Source of the DNA: Alphaproteobacteria bacterium
Lineage (GTDB): Bacteria; Pseudomonadota; Alphaproteobacteria; Micavibrionales; Micavibrionaceae
NCBI GenBank assembly: GCA_030147745.1
Contig: JASBUS010000061.1
Location: 1-64,000 of the forward strand
Direction of reading: 5' to 3'
DNA length: 64,000 nucleotides
Shown: in pieces, positions 35,743 to 46,033 of the stretch
Layout of the letters: each line of letters begins with the position of its first letter
Position numbering within the stretch: position 1 is the stretch's first letter
Notes under the pieces: model-generated
Seen by the model: the letters and a program-made list of their open reading frames with translations, nothing else
The model's database searches: none
What the model was told of the DNA's origin: nothing
Position numbers and translations under genes: made by a program

Positions 35743-36540
35743 ATGGATGACCCTATCTTCACCAACAACAATCAAAACACACAGACGCTGCGCCTTATGG
35801 CGATCAGTCTGATTTGTGCGATATGCATCAATATCCCACTCTATGGACAAATCTTTCAAACGGGATGGTCATGGGCATATAGCATATTACCCTTCGGTTG
35901 GGCGGCAGCTGGCCTTAGCTATATGGCGACCTTCTTTCATGAATTAGGCCATACCATTTGGGCGTGGTTCTATGGCTATCCAACCCTACCCATGTTTGAC
36001 TTTCAGCATGGCGGCGGCCTAGCCCTTTCCACATCAGATCAACAAATCTTGATCCTCCTGCCGATATGGGCAGCGCTTAGCTATGGCATTTGGTTTTTTA
36101 ATGATATAGCCCCGCTGAAATGGGCGCTCATCGCGCTTGGCCTTATCAATATAATCTTCGCCTTTAATGATGGGCATATGTGGTTCATAAATTTCTTTGG
36201 CCCTGCCGCGGAATCTTTGATCGCCGCGTTCTTATTGTTCCGCGCGTTATTTGACCTTGCCCCGCGTGGCCTGCTTGAGCGTTATTTTAACGCGATTATT
36301 GGCTTCGGGCTAATCATCTTTGTGTATATTGACGGCATTGGCTTGTTACAAAATGCGGCGCATCGCCACGCTTATTACCATCAAAAAGGTGCACATGGCT
36401 TTGGTGATTTTGATAAAATTGCGGATCAAAGCCCCTTATTTAGCTTTAATGGCATCGTGATATTCTGGCTCATTTTAAACACGCTATGCTTAATACTGCC
36501 ACTCATCATTTATCACCGTCAACAAGACTATACTGAATAA
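35743..36540 (+). CDS. M50-like membrane metalloprotease homologue
   Basis: 265 residues, six or seven membrane helices. The zinc motif HELGH (66-70) lies in a helix, as in M50 site-2-type proteases. A possible third site lies in NDGHMWFINFFGPAAES (about 142-158). No PDZ domain. It follows the strong terminator with a short gap and has no partner gene, so the substrate is unknown. Confidence 0.7.
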   Translation: MDDPIFTNNNQNTQTLRLMAISLICAICINIPLYGQIFQTGWSWAYSILPFGWAAAGLSYMATFFHELGHTIWAWFYGYPTLPMFDFQHGGGLALSTSDQQILILLPIWAALSYGIWFFNDIAPLKWALIALGLINIIFAFNDGHMWFINFFGPAAESLIAAFLLFRALFDLAPRGLLERYFNAIIGFGLIIFVYIDGIGLLQNAAHRHAYYHQKGAHGFGDFDKIADQSPLFSFNGIVIFWLILNTLCLILPLIIYHRQQDYTE

Positions 36541-36702
36541 ACAAAAGGGGCCGCCCCCCAGCGACCCCTTTAAACCCCTCGAAACGATGTGCTTCTGTTT
36601 GTCTAAAGTAATAAAATTTCCATAATTATGCAAGAAAAATATTTTAATTTCTCATAAACCCCTTATATTGAATAAAAAATTACCGATACAAAAATCACAG
36701 CC

Positions 36703-37710
36703 ATGCAAGAATATTTACAATTAAACCGCTATACCCCCCTTATTTCAGGCATCTTGCTTTGCAGCCTTCTGACCATTATCGCCAAATTTGGTGGTACGGC
36801 GCTGCATCTGCCGATTATGCTCTGCTGCTTAGGGCTTGGCTTTTTGGGGCATCCCTTCACGCAAAAGATGCCGCAGTTTAATGCGGGGGTTGGTTTTTCT
36901 GCTAAATTTATTCTGCGCCTTGGGGTGATATTGCTCGGCGCGCGTTTTGCCTTTGCGGATTTATCTGGCCTTGGCGGCGTCACGATCCTGCTGATCATCG
37001 CCGCGACTTTAGCGACCATCTTCATCAGCCTTGCTGCAGCCAAAATGCTCAAACTTTCGCATAATCTCGGCCTCCTACTCGGCGGGGCAACGGCGATATG
37101 TGGCGCATCAGCATCCTTGGCGATTGCCGCCCTACTGCCGCAAAATAAAGAGACCGATGAACAAACCGCCGCCGCCGTTATTGCCGTTACCGCGATTGGG
37201 ACATTGGCGATGATCCTTTACCCGTTCATCTTGCCGCTTCTTCCCTTTACAGATCAACAGGCCGCCTTATTCATTGGTGGGACTATCCATGATGTGGCGC
37301 AGGTTGTTGGCGCGGGCTATAGCCTATCGCATGATATTGGTGACGGCGCGATATTAGTGAAACTTATTCGCGTTTTCATGCTGATCCCTGTATTGGTCGT
37401 GCTCTCCCTCCTGATCCGCCATGACCATAGCGCAGGCGCAGGCACAAAACCGCGTTTTCAATTCCCGCTTTTCTTAATTGGCTTTATCGCTTTGCTTGGT
37501 TTGAATGCGATGGGGCTTATTCCCGATGCACTGCGCAGCAGTTTGAAAGATGCATCAAGCTGGGCGCTGATGATTGCCCTTACCGCGGTCGGGCTAAAAA
37601 CCCCGATCGGCAAGATCTTCATTCAGGCGCGCAAACCCTTCATTTTGGTGCTGATCAACAGCTTCGCGCTTATCGCGCTCTATGCCGCTTATATATTTCT
37701 GGTCGCTTAA
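36703..37710 (+). CDS. YeiH/UPF0324 family membrane protein
   Basis: 335 residues, about ten membrane helices. The conserved stretches GVILLGARF, GATAICGASASLAIAALLP and GGTIHDVAQVVGAGYSLS are diagnostic. Databases label the family putative sulfate exporter, without solid experimental proof. It lies 5 kb from the sulfation operon, which is noted but not used as evidence. It overlaps the convergent DUF3147 gene by 4 bp. Confidence 0.85.
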   Translation: MQEYLQLNRYTPLISGILLCSLLTIIAKFGGTALHLPIMLCCLGLGFLGHPFTQKMPQFNAGVGFSAKFILRLGVILLGARFAFADLSGLGGVTILLIIAATLATIFISLAAAKMLKLSHNLGLLLGGATAICGASASLAIAALLPQNKETDEQTAAAVIAVTAIGTLAMILYPFILPLLPFTDQQAALFIGGTIHDVAQVVGAGYSLSHDIGDGAILVKLIRVFMLIPVLVVLSLLIRHDHSAGAGTKPRFQFPLFLIGFIALLGLNAMGLIPDALRSSLKDASSWALMIALTAVGLKTPIGKIFIQARKPFILVLINSFALIALYAAYIFLVA

Positions 37711-38057
37711 AAACTCATCCCGAATTTCTTTAAGACCCAAACCATAATGAAATAAAGCGCAACCGTGACCGCGCAGGATGCCCCAAGCGCGACAAAGAAA
37801 TGCACACCATGGCGTAGCAAAGCCGGCAAAATCAAAAACATCGGCAGGGATGGCAGCACAAGCCAGAAGGTCGCTTCGGCATGATCGGCAATGCGGGCGC
37901 TGTCTTTGGTTTCAATCCAAATCCAGATCATCGCCAAAACCGATACAATCGGTAAAGACGCAATCAACGCCCCAAAAGCTGCGCTGCGTTTGGTGACTTC
38001 TGACACCGCCGCAATAATTAAACCAGATAATAACGCCTTAAATAATGCAAAACCCAT
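37707..38057 (-). CDS. DUF3147 family membrane protein
   Basis: 116 residues, four membrane helices, with the family pattern SEVTKRSAAFGALIASLPIVSVLAMIW. Function unknown. It ends 4 bp into the convergent YeiH gene and is 6 bp downstream of the ABC permease stop, so it may be the last gene of that operon. Confidence 0.75.
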   Translation of the reverse strand: MGFALFKALLSGLIIAAVSEVTKRSAAFGALIASLPIVSVLAMIWIWIETKDSARIADHAEATFWLVLPSLPMFLILPALLRHGVHFFVALGASCAVTVALYFIMVWVLKKFGMSF

Positions 38058-38063
38058 GGCCTA

Positions 38064-39437
38064 TTATGCCCCCTTATTAAAACGCTGTAGACGGTGATAT
38101 AAAAACCACCCCGCTAAACCACATTGCACCATCACAGGGCCGCAGCTATTAAAGAAGCCGCCAACGCCCGTCGGCATAATCATCGACAAACCGCCGCCAT
38201 ATAATATTTTATCGCGGAAGGCACTGCCCGACACAAAGGCATCATCCAATGTGAATGATATAGTAAGGAAATACACAAAGAAGTAATAACAACAGATTTT
38301 GAAAGACACAAAACGCTGCTTTTGCCCCATTAAAAAGCCATGTAGCACCAAACCATCACGTAAAGTGAACAGCAACATACCCAAGCCCAAGTTAAAGACG
38401 GAAAATTCGATCTCCCCTGCCTCGCCCTTAAAGACAAATGGCAGCAGCACCAATAACGGCAGCGCAAAAAACAGCGTTGCTGCCCAGCGCGGAATATCCA
38501 TATAAAGCTGCGCCCAATCCTTAGCCTGCCACGCCGCAAGGCAGCGCCTATAGGGCATAATGTCACGTGACGATTCCAGCATTTTGACATAGAGCAGCGA
38601 CACCACCACCCAGAAGGCAATTAAATACGGCATGCCTTGATCCAATCCACGCCATGTCATATCCATCCCTTGCGGATAAAGCCCCGCAACATAAACCGCC
38701 GCTGTAAAGACAAACGCCATCCAAACCAAAGGGGTGTTTTTATATTGCAGTTCAACGCGAATTAAACGCTGCAGGCCAACAACCACCCAAAACAAGACAA
38801 ACAGCACACTCAGCAAATCAAAGCTTGTCTGATTAATTTCAAGGCCGTGCCAATGCATCTTGCCCGATGATGAAAACCAATCAAACCCCATCACCGCCTG
38901 AAATGACCAATTCGCCATTACCATCCCAATGAAGAGCGGCACAATCACGCGCATACGGTCATTATGAATACTCGTCAGCGCCGTCAGCAGCGCGCTCGCA
39001 TGACCAAACACAGCCGATAAAATACTCGCCGCCAAAAACACCCAGACCGATGGCGTATTGCGCCCAAAGGCATTATCAGGATAATTCAGCGCCATAATCA
39101 ATAAAAGCGGTAAACCAAAATACCATGCATATGATGTCGCGCCGAAAAGCTTGCCAAACACCAATTGCCACGGCCCAATCGCCGACATTTTTTGGAAATC
39201 CCATGTATTGCCTTTAATCTCCGTACTCAAAGCATGGGCGGCCTCATATGTGCCAAAAATCCCAAGCACGATAAATGCAAATGGCATAGTGAAATGGAAT
39301 AAGTTTTCACCTGAGTTATCATCCCATAGCCCTGCAAAATACAAATACCCAATCAAGACAACAGGCATCGCCGCCAAGCGGAAGGGCGAAAATTTAAGCC
39401 ATAAATTACGGTGAAATTCTGGATTCAAAATAATCAT
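38064..39437 (-). CDS. ABC exporter permease (ABC-2 type, large)
   Basis: 457 residues with about 12 membrane helices. The N-terminal stretch EIKGNTWDFQKMSAIGPWQLVFGKLFG is typical of the cytoplasmic coupling region of ABC-2 permeases. It overlaps the ATPase gene by 4 bp (ATGA), so the pair is translationally coupled. Substrate not predictable. Confidence 0.75.
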   Translation of the reverse strand: MIILNPEFHRNLWLKFSPFRLAAMPVVLIGYLYFAGLWDDNSGENLFHFTMPFAFIVLGIFGTYEAAHALSTEIKGNTWDFQKMSAIGPWQLVFGKLFGATSYAWYFGLPLLLIMALNYPDNAFGRNTPSVWVFLAASILSAVFGHASALLTALTSIHNDRMRVIVPLFIGMVMANWSFQAVMGFDWFSSSGKMHWHGLEINQTSFDLLSVLFVLFWVVVGLQRLIRVELQYKNTPLVWMAFVFTAAVYVAGLYPQGMDMTWRGLDQGMPYLIAFWVVVSLLYVKMLESSRDIMPYRRCLAAWQAKDWAQLYMDIPRWAATLFFALPLLVLLPFVFKGEAGEIEFSVFNLGLGMLLFTLRDGLVLHGFLMGQKQRFVSFKICCYYFFVYFLTISFTLDDAFVSGSAFRDKILYGGGLSMIMPTGVGGFFNSCGPVMVQCGLAGWFLYHRLQRFNKGA

Positions 39438-40375
39438 GCGCTTTGCTCCTCTTTACCGAGATGCGCCAAATCCATATAGGCGGATTTTAAAGTTTTCTGC
39501 ATTGGGACGAAACGCAAGACAGGCAAGCCCTTCTCAATCAAATATTTCAAAAACGCCGTCTGCGCAGCAGCGTCGCCGCTGAAATTACACGTCACCATCT
39601 GGCCATTTTTCTGTAGCGAACCAACGCCCTGATAGGTCGAAATGATATGCATATACGCATCGCCCACAGGCTCGGTCAGGTTAATCTCAATCACCGTTTC
39701 CTCAACCGCCTGATGTTCCGCCAATTTAACATGGGAACGTATCTCCCCATCACGAATGACCAACATATCGGTACAATAATCTTCAAGCTCCGCCAGAATA
39801 TGGGATGACACCATAATCGTCATGCCGCGCTGCTGCAAACGGACAATAAAGGCGGATAAATGCACGCGCGCTTCGGGGTCTAGGCCAGAGGCCGGTTCAT
39901 CCAGCAGTAAAATTTTCGGCTCATGGATCATCGCCAAGCCGACGCCCAAGCGCTGACGATAGCCACGCGACAAGCTGCCCGCTTTTTTATCCAGATATTT
40001 GGTAATCTCGACATCTTCGGCGACGGCCTCGATACGTTCATTCAAGGCGCGTTCAGGCAGTTTTTGACACCACGCCATATAGGTTAAACATTGGCGGACG
40101 CTCAAATCATTATACAGCCCAAAAAAGTCCGATAAATACCCCATTTTGCGGTGGGCTTCGCGTGGGTTTTTGTGAATATCAACGCCATCAATCTCAATAT
40201 GACCCGATAGCGGGTTTTCCAAATTGGTTAAGCAGCGCAGCAAGGTTGTTTTACCCGCCCCGTTCGGCCCGACCAGCGCCGTGACGCTGCCTTCGGCTAA
40301 TTCAAAATTGATATCCTTTAACACCTGATGCGGCGGATATTCAAAATTTAATCCACGAACGGAAATAATCGCCAT
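39434..40375 (-). CDS. ABC transporter ATP-binding protein
   Basis: About 313 residues. Walker A GPNGAGKTT, signature LSRGYRQRLGVG, Walker B LLLDEPASGLDP and the H-loop SSHILAE are intact. The C-terminal 90 residues form an extra ACT-like/regulatory region as in CcmA- or GldA-type ATPases. ATG 40375 with AGGGGG upstream is preferred over 40414, since MAIISVRGLNFEYP is the natural start. Confidence 0.9.
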   Translation of the reverse strand: MAIISVRGLNFEYPPHQVLKDINFELAEGSVTALVGPNGAGKTTLLRCLTNLENPLSGHIEIDGVDIHKNPREAHRKMGYLSDFFGLYNDLSVRQCLTYMAWCQKLPERALNERIEAVAEDVEITKYLDKKAGSLSRGYRQRLGVGLAMIHEPKILLLDEPASGLDPEARVHLSAFIVRLQQRGMTIMVSSHILAELEDYCTDMLVIRDGEIRSHVKLAEHQAVEETVIEINLTEPVGDAYMHIISTYQGVGSLQKNGQMVTCNFSGDAAAQTAFLKYLIEKGLPVLRFVPMQKTLKSAYMDLAHLGKEEQSA

Positions 40376-40488
40376 GATATGCCCCCTATTTGGTTGTACA
40401 GCGCGCTCTATCATAACAATAAAGCCCCGTCGAGGCCACCCATTATGCTATAATAAAACAAGACCATAGAAGATATTAGGAGGGACAT

Positions 40489-40731
40489 ATGACTTTAACA
40501 GAACTCACCCTATTTTTTGGCTGGATGAGCGCCATCAATATCGGCTTGCTCTTCTTCTCGCTCATCATGATTTTGGCGTTAAAAGACAAAATTAAGCCGC
40601 TCCACGCCAAATTATTTAACCTGCAGCCCGAATATCTCGACCGCGTTTATTTTAAATTTCTTGCCTATTACAAGCTTGGCATTATCTTATTTAATCTGGT
40701 TCCGTATTTAACACTCAGATTATGTATGTAA
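40489..40731 (+). CDS. Small two-helix membrane protein (DUF6868-like)
   Basis: 80 residues with two hydrophobic helices (about 8-31 and 53-78) and the string YKLGIILFNLVPY. I believe it matches the DUF6868 family, with low certainty. An excellent ribosome binding site, AGGAGGG, precedes the ATG. It starts 6 bp before the CPBP gene, so the two are cotranscribed. Confidence 0.7.
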   Translation: MTLTELTLFFGWMSAINIGLLFFSLIMILALKDKIKPLHAKLFNLQPEYLDRVYFKFLAYYKLGIILFNLVPYLTLRLCM

Positions 40732-40737
40732 GGCTGT

Positions 40738-41391
40738 ATGCTGCAAAATTTTCTTAAAAACCCGATCGTCCTCGCGCTTGAATTTTTCATCCTCTGCATT
40801 GCTTTGCCGGGTTATATTATATTCACCAAAAGCGCGCCTTTTATGTTCAGCTTCCTTTGGGGCGCGACGCTTTATGGCTATATCATCATGCGGATTTGTT
40901 ACCCTGATGAATTAAAAGATGTTTTTAAATTCCGCCAAGTGAAACGCAGCTTCATGCCGCCCTTGTTGATCCGCTGGGTTGTGGCAACGATCGCCATGAT
41001 CGGGTTTCTTTATTGGTATGATGCGCCGCGGCTATTCTTCCTGCCGAAAACCAGCCCTGAAATGGTGCTGATGCTGCTGTTTCTCTATCCGATCATCTCC
41101 GCCCTGCCGCAGGAATTTATCTTCTGTAGCTTTTTCTTCCGCCGCTATAAACGCTTTTTCGGGACGGGCCGCAAAATGGTACTGGCGAGCGCGCTTATCT
41201 TCGCCTATGCCCATGTGCTGTACCTCAACCCCGTTGCCCCTGTACTTAGCTTCATTGGCGGTCTAATATTCGCGGAGACATACAGACGTACGCATTCCCT
41301 AGCGCTCGTCACACTTGAACATGGCCTATACGGCAATGCGTTATTCGTCATTGGTCTGGGCTGGTATTTTTACGGCGGGGCAGTCCACTAA
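40738..41391 (+). CDS. CPBP family intramembrane protease homologue
   Basis: 217 residues, about six membrane helices. The Abi/CPBP motifs are PQEFIFCSFFFRRY (E126, R135), HVLYLN (H159) and LEHGLYGN (H195, N200). The usual EE of motif 1 is QE here, which is a known variant. Some family members process membrane proteins or peptides; others are bacteriocin self-immunity proteins. The 3' end overlaps the convergent acyltransferase by 44 bp. Confidence 0.8.
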   Translation: MLQNFLKNPIVLALEFFILCIALPGYIIFTKSAPFMFSFLWGATLYGYIIMRICYPDELKDVFKFRQVKRSFMPPLLIRWVVATIAMIGFLYWYDAPRLFFLPKTSPEMVLMLLFLYPIISALPQEFIFCSFFFRRYKRFFGTGRKMVLASALIFAYAHVLYLNPVAPVLSFIGGLIFAETYRRTHSLALVTLEHGLYGNALFVIGLGWYFYGGAVH

Positions 41392-42421
41392 TTATCCGAA
41401 TAAGCGGGCGTTCAATGATTAAATAGGCGATATGCGCGCCAATTAAACAGGCGCATATCGTCAAACCACAAAACAGCCAAAGCGCCCCGCCATCAAATAG
41501 CCGCATCCAAATTAATTGCGCTGCGCCGATGATAAACGGATGCGCTAAATAAAGGGAATATGAACTATCCCCGAGCGCCGTCAAAACACGTGGCGGTTTA
41601 AGCGCTGCTGCCCCGCTTGGCAATGTCAGCGCCGCGACAAATACCATGCCTGTCAATGCCCGCAGCCATTCAAAAACGAAAGGCGAATAAAGCACATCAT
41701 ACCACAGATGTAACGTCACCAAGCCAAGCCCAAATAGACAGCCTGCCCATAACGTCCATGACGGCAAGCGTACACCCCGAATATACGCATAAGCGAGCCA
41801 CGCACCGATCAAAAATTCCAAGACAATTGGGTCAAACCAATAATTCAAAATCACCCATGGCTGCGGCAAGAAAAAACCGATCATAACAGTTAAGGCAAAA
41901 TAGAGGCTAAGCGCGACCATCATCTTACGCAGCGGCAAGGCAAGCAGCGCCGCGAGGATCAAATAAAAATACATTTCGTAATTGAGCGACCACCCCAAGC
42001 TGAGCAAAGGACGCACTGAATCCCCAAGCGGGCGAATATGCGGAATAAATAAATAGGACTGCACCACATGCCAAAAATCATAACGGGCAATTTGCACCGC
42101 ATGCGGCATGATCAACACCACACCAACCATTAACGAGGTATAAAACCAATAAATCGGCGCGATACGCACAAAGCGCCGCCATAAAAACGCCTTAAACGCG
42201 CCGCTCTGGCCAATCATTTTCTGCGCGGCATATACAATCACAAAACCAGAAATCACAAAGAAGATATCCACCCCGACCGAACCCGGATAAACCCGCCAGT
42301 CAAGAGCTGCGCCAGCCGAAGCCGCCATGCTCACAGCTTCATGCTGCACATGCCCAACCAACACCAAAAATGCCGCGAGCCCACGCAGAACCTGCAATCC
42401 AAATAATTTATCTTGCCCCAT
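41348..42421 (-). CDS. Acyltransferase 3 family membrane protein
   Basis: About 357 residues from ATG 42421 (AAGG upstream; a longer start at 42487 adds a non-family extension). Ten helices with the family motifs LQVLRGLAAFLVLVGH near the N-terminus (catalytic H) and FFVISGFVIVYA. These enzymes transfer acetyl or other acyl groups to surface sugars or lipids. Fits the other surface-glycan genes of the window, but no specific partner is next to it. Confidence 0.87.
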   Translation of the reverse strand: MGQDKLFGLQVLRGLAAFLVLVGHVQHEAVSMAASAGAALDWRVYPGSVGVDIFFVISGFVIVYAAQKMIGQSGAFKAFLWRRFVRIAPIYWFYTSLMVGVVLIMPHAVQIARYDFWHVVQSYLFIPHIRPLGDSVRPLLSLGWSLNYEMYFYLILAALLALPLRKMMVALSLYFALTVMIGFFLPQPWVILNYWFDPIVLEFLIGAWLAYAYIRGVRLPSWTLWAGCLFGLGLVTLHLWYDVLYSPFVFEWLRALTGMVFVAALTLPSGAAALKPPRVLTALGDSSYSLYLAHPFIIGAAQLIWMRLFDGGALWLFCGLTICACLIGAHIAYLIIERPLIRIISGLPRRKNTSPDQ

Positions 42422-42517
42422 AATGAAAACCTTTGTGAAACCAAAGTCGATGCCATCAGCATAACGCAAAGACAGCACTTTGGGCAAAGGCTTTTAAGTA
42501 TAGACTCTTCTGTATGA

Positions 42518-43003
42518 TTAGATATCAAGCGTTTTCGGCGCGATGCCATAGGCGGCATGTGCGCTTGTATAGTCAATACGCTTTTTCAAAAAGGCCGATA
42601 GGCGCTTTTCCATTTTCTTTGGACCATTTTGGTCAATCAATTCTTGTATGGTCTTGCGGTTGGCAGGAATGCTGCCAAAGCCGTTAGCGTGACGCTTTAT
42701 TGATATCAAATAATCACCCCATAATTTGCTATCCGCGCCAACATTTAAATAGCGATCTTGCGGCAGATATGTGCCTTCCGCGCCCTTAACCAAGAACTGC
42801 ACATAATCACGCGCATAGCCCAAATTATGCGTAAAAGCCGGATATTTAAAACCCGCCACATCACGAACCGCTTCAATATCCTCAACCATTAACGCCGCAT
42901 CCACAGCCGAGAAGATCTTCCCCTTCGCCGTATATATCGCGTTTTCAAATTCTTTCTTCAACGACGCAATCGCGCGCTGCTGTATCTGATAAGCCGAAGC
43001 CAT
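42518..43003 (-). CDS. Hypothetical protein
   Basis: 161 residues, cytoplasmic, helical with a long N-terminal helix rich in A, Q and K. No family recognised. GGGGAG precedes the ATG. It is separated from both neighbours by about 75-95 bp. Confidence 0.6.
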   Translation of the reverse strand: MASAYQIQQRAIASLKKEFENAIYTAKGKIFSAVDAALMVEDIEAVRDVAGFKYPAFTHNLGYARDYVQFLVKGAEGTYLPQDRYLNVGADSKLWGDYLISIKRHANGFGSIPANRKTIQELIDQNGPKKMEKRLSAFLKKRIDYTSAHAAYGIAPKTLDI

Positions 43004-43077
43004 CTCTCTTCTCCCCTTAAATCCATGTGAGGGCTAAGCTCTAGCAGAGCGGGTGAGATTATGTCAAGGGAGATGTT

Positions 43078-43644
43078 TTACAAACACGGATTCATAACGG
43101 GTGGGCGCGGGACAGAAAGTAATTCATCTACCCCTTGCGTTAAATTTAATATAAATTCATCATCCTGATTAGGCAGAAGATGCGGAGCAAAGCCATCACT
43201 GCACATCTCATCTTTTGATCTATATTTAACCTTATTAAACGCTTCAAAAGCCGCCGCCTCAAGATCTAATTTCGTGACTGGCGTAAGGCTATTTTCAACT
43301 ATAAACACTTCAATACGGTCTACAGCATCTTTTAGCGCAGCTTTCAAATTAACACGGCTATCATCATAACATTGTTCACTTTGCAACCTTATGTGAGAAT
43401 ACATCCGCCATGCACATTGAACTGCGCCTAACCCAGTGTCATCGACCCAAGCGACACCCCCATCTTTTGCTTCCATCGCCCTAACACCGCTTGCAAAACG
43501 TGCCGTTCTTAAACCTTCATGCGTTGTAATCTCAACATCAGGCCGCGCCGCAAGCGAAGCCCAAAGGTCATCTTCTGCCATAGAAGAATTTGTTCTAGCC
43601 ACAATCACAAGGCTCAACAAACAAAGAAATAGATAAAATCTCAT
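43078..43644 (-). CDS. Secreted hypothetical protein
   Basis: 188 residues. A Sec signal peptide with a hydrophobic core (4-16) and probable cleavage at SSMA/ED (22). Four Cys in the mature part (about 77, 92, 152 and 187), possibly two disulfides. No family recognised. Confidence 0.6.
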   Translation of the reverse strand: MRFYLFLCLLSLVIVARTNSSMAEDDLWASLAARPDVEITTHEGLRTARFASGVRAMEAKDGGVAWVDDTGLGAVQCAWRMYSHIRLQSEQCYDDSRVNLKAALKDAVDRIEVFIVENSLTPVTKLDLEAAAFEAFNKVKYRSKDEMCSDGFAPHLLPNQDDEFILNLTQGVDELLSVPRPPVMNPCL

Positions 43645-43697
43645 TTTATTACTCTAACCAAACCATAAGCCTACACACAACGAACTGATTTATATAA

Positions 43698-44126
43698 TTA
43701 TTTTTTTGATATTTTTAATGCGCTAGAGCCAAATATATTTCCTAACGCAAACCGAACTCCACTTAAGACAGCCAACAAAAAAGAAAAAGAGATCAGATAA
43801 CCAAAAAGAAGGATAGCAATAGACTCATGTCTCAATATGCAGGCATATCCCATAAAGCTCCAATTTGCCTTATTTCTAAAATATTTTTCACCAGACCGAA
43901 CATATGTCTTTACATCAGCCGCGTGTTTTTGCGCATCATAGGGTTCATAATCATTATCATTGCGCACATACTTTGTTTTATCATGCGCCTGACTACCCGC
44001 TGTATAAACACAGAAATCCTCACCTGTATTCGTACCTTGTAAAAACGGAATAGAAATAAATGACATAAATACGCATACAACAATTATTGTCCTATAACTT
44101 ACCAGAACCTTCAAAACCTTAAGCAC
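43698..44126 (-). CDS. Two-helix membrane protein, unknown
   Basis: 142 residues, with membrane helices at about 13-30 and 103-130 flanking a polar loop with Cys near 38 and 95. The loop is predicted periplasmic. It starts 3 bp after the guaA stop on the same strand, so it rides on the guaA transcript. No family recognised. Confidence 0.6.
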   Translation of the reverse strand: MLKVLKVLVSYRTIIVVCVFMSFISIPFLQGTNTGEDFCVYTAGSQAHDKTKYVRNDNDYEPYDAQKHAADVKTYVRSGEKYFRNKANWSFMGYACILRHESIAILLFGYLISFSFLLAVLSGVRFALGNIFGSSALKISKK

Positions 44127-44129
44127 GCT

Positions 44130-45704
44130 CTACTCCCACTCAATCGTACCCGGTGGCTTGCTCGTCACATCATAAACCACGCGGTTAATCCCGCGCACTT
44201 CGTTGATGATGCGGGTGGCGGCGCGGCCGAGGAAGTCGTGGTCGAAATGGAAGAAGTCGGCGGTCATGCCATCTACGGCGGTGACGGCGCGGAGCGCACA
44301 GACGTAATCATAGCTGCGGCCATCGCCCATAACCCCAACGGTTTTGACGGGGAGGAGCACCGCGAAAGCTTGCCAGATTTGGTCATAGAGCCCCGCATTG
44401 CGGATTTCTTCGAGATAGATGGTATCCGCTTTACGCAGGATATCGAGTTTATCTTTACTGACCGCCCCTGGGATGCGGATGGCAAGGCCAGGCCCTGGGA
44501 AAGGGTGGCGCTTAATGAAGCTGTCTGGCATGCCAAGCTCATGGCCAAGGCGGCGCACTTCGTCTTTGAATAGCTCACGCAGCGGTTCAACCAATTCAAG
44601 CTTCATATGTTCAGGTAGGCCGCCAACATTATGGTGGCTTTTGATCGTCTCGCTCGGCCCGCCAATGAAGGAGACCGATTCAATCACATCAGGGTAAAGC
44701 GTGCCTTGCGCCAGAAAATCAGGCTTTTTGCCAATTTCCTTGGCAATTTTATCCGCGCTTTCATCAAAGACATCGATGAATAATTTGCCGATTAATTTGC
44801 GTTTTTCTTCGGGGTCATCCACGCCTTCGAGCGCGCTAAGGAAGCGTTCAGACGCATCGACATGAACAAGGTTGATATTGTAATGTTCACGGAACATCGA
44901 CAGCACTTGTTCCGTCTCCCCCGCCCGCATAAAGCCTGTATCGACATAAATACAGGTCAGCTGCTTGCCAATCGCTTCGTGGATCAACACCGCCGTGACG
45001 GAGCTATCGACCCCGCCAGAAAGGCCGCAAATCACATGGCCGTCACCGACTTGGTCTTTGATGCGCTGCTGACTTTCGGCGCGAAAGGCCGCCATCGTCC
45101 AATCCCCGACGCAGCCACAAACATGATGGGTGAAGTTTTTAAGAAGCGCCGCGCCTTCAGGTGTATGCACAACTTCAGGGTGGAACTGTACGCCATAGAA
45201 TTTCTTATCATCATTGGCAATCACCGCATGCGGCGCACCTTCGGATGTTGCCACCACGCGAAAACCGTCTGGCAGCGCGGTGACGCGGTCACCATGGCTC
45301 ATCCACACGGTATGACGCCCGCCGACTGGCCAAATATGACGGAACAGCGCACAGTCATCTTGAATATCAATCACCGCGCGGCCAAATTCTTTATGATCAG
45401 AGCCCTCAACATTGCCGCCGAGCTGTTTCGCCATAGTTTGCTGCCCATAACAAATGCCCAGCACAGGCACGCCAAGGTCAAATAAACCTTCTGGCGCGGC
45501 AGGGGCATCAGGCGCAGTAACGGAACATGGCCCGCCAGACAAAATGATGCCTTTGGGGTTAAACGCCTTAATTTTATCAAGGCTTGCCTCATGAAATGGC
45601 CATACTTCGGAATAAACGCGGCTTTCGCGGACACGGCGGGCAATAAGCTGCGTCACTTGCGAGCCAAAATCGAGGATCAAAATATGGTTATGGGCGGCGG
45701 TCAT
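44130..45704 (-). CDS. guaA: GMP synthase (glutamine-hydrolysing)
   Basis: 524 residues, full length. N-terminal class I amidotransferase with nucleophile Cys in GICYGQQ (about 86) and H..E in FHPEV; ATP-pyrophosphatase domain with PP-loop GLSGGVDSS (230s); C-terminal dimerisation domain ending [18 protein letters not shown]. It converts XMP to GMP using glutamine and ATP in the cytoplasm. Divergent from rpsA across a 329-bp gap. Confidence 0.98.
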   Translation of the reverse strand: MTAAHNHILILDFGSQVTQLIARRVRESRVYSEVWPFHEASLDKIKAFNPKGIILSGGPCSVTAPDAPAAPEGLFDLGVPVLGICYGQQTMAKQLGGNVEGSDHKEFGRAVIDIQDDCALFRHIWPVGGRHTVWMSHGDRVTALPDGFRVVATSEGAPHAVIANDDKKFYGVQFHPEVVHTPEGAALLKNFTHHVCGCVGDWTMAAFRAESQQRIKDQVGDGHVICGLSGGVDSSVTAVLIHEAIGKQLTCIYVDTGFMRAGETEQVLSMFREHYNINLVHVDASERFLSALEGVDDPEEKRKLIGKLFIDVFDESADKIAKEIGKKPDFLAQGTLYPDVIESVSFIGGPSETIKSHHNVGGLPEHMKLELVEPLRELFKDEVRRLGHELGMPDSFIKRHPFPGPGLAIRIPGAVSKDKLDILRKADTIYLEEIRNAGLYDQIWQAFAVLLPVKTVGVMGDGRSYDYVCALRAVTAVDGMTADFFHFDHDFLGRAATRIINEVRGINRVVYDVTSKPPGTIEWE

Positions 45705-46033
45705 TTCGGCGGGTGCTCCTTCTTGGAAAAAAGCCTTATTTAATAGGTCGATAGAGTAGCGCGAAACGCCAGAAAAACCAAGGCTTTCTATCGGATTTTA
45801 TCGCTTAGCTGTGCAACGCTGATTAGCGGGTTTTCATAAAAAGAAAGATTCTTTCGCTTTTTTGATTCAAAGGCTTGATTTTTCTGGCTTAATGCCGTAC
45901 AACACACCGCGAGCGCACAGATTGCTATGGGCTTTGCCGTCTATTTTGGGGTTAGTTCCCCCGTATAAATAGCCGTCAAATGCCGCAAAACATAACTTTC
46001 TGTGTAAATATCAACTTGAAAGGAAACTAAAAT
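45705..46033. other. Divergent intergenic region between guaA and rpsA
   Basis: No gene seen. Plus strand: TTGATT (45875-45880) with TACAAC (45898-45903) at 17 bp is a plausible rpsA promoter, leaving a leader of about 120 nt. Within the leader is GGGG-TTAGTT-CCCC (45948-45961), followed by TATAAA. Minus strand: TTGGTT and TACTCT 17 bp apart could drive guaA. GAAAGGAAA precedes the rpsA ATG. Confidence 0.35.

Noticed and set aside
36544-36571. Possible hairpin AAAGGGG...CCCCTTT after the M50-like gene
   Set aside because: Large loop, alternative pairings in the C-run, no T-tract; too weak to call a terminator.
36703-37710. YeiH-type gene as sulfate exporter serving the sulfation operon
   Set aside because: The sulfate-exporter label lacks firm evidence, and the gene is 5 kb away in a different transcription unit.
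44862-45485. 207-codon frame opposite guaA
   Set aside because: guaA is beyond doubt; the opposite frame is a shadow.
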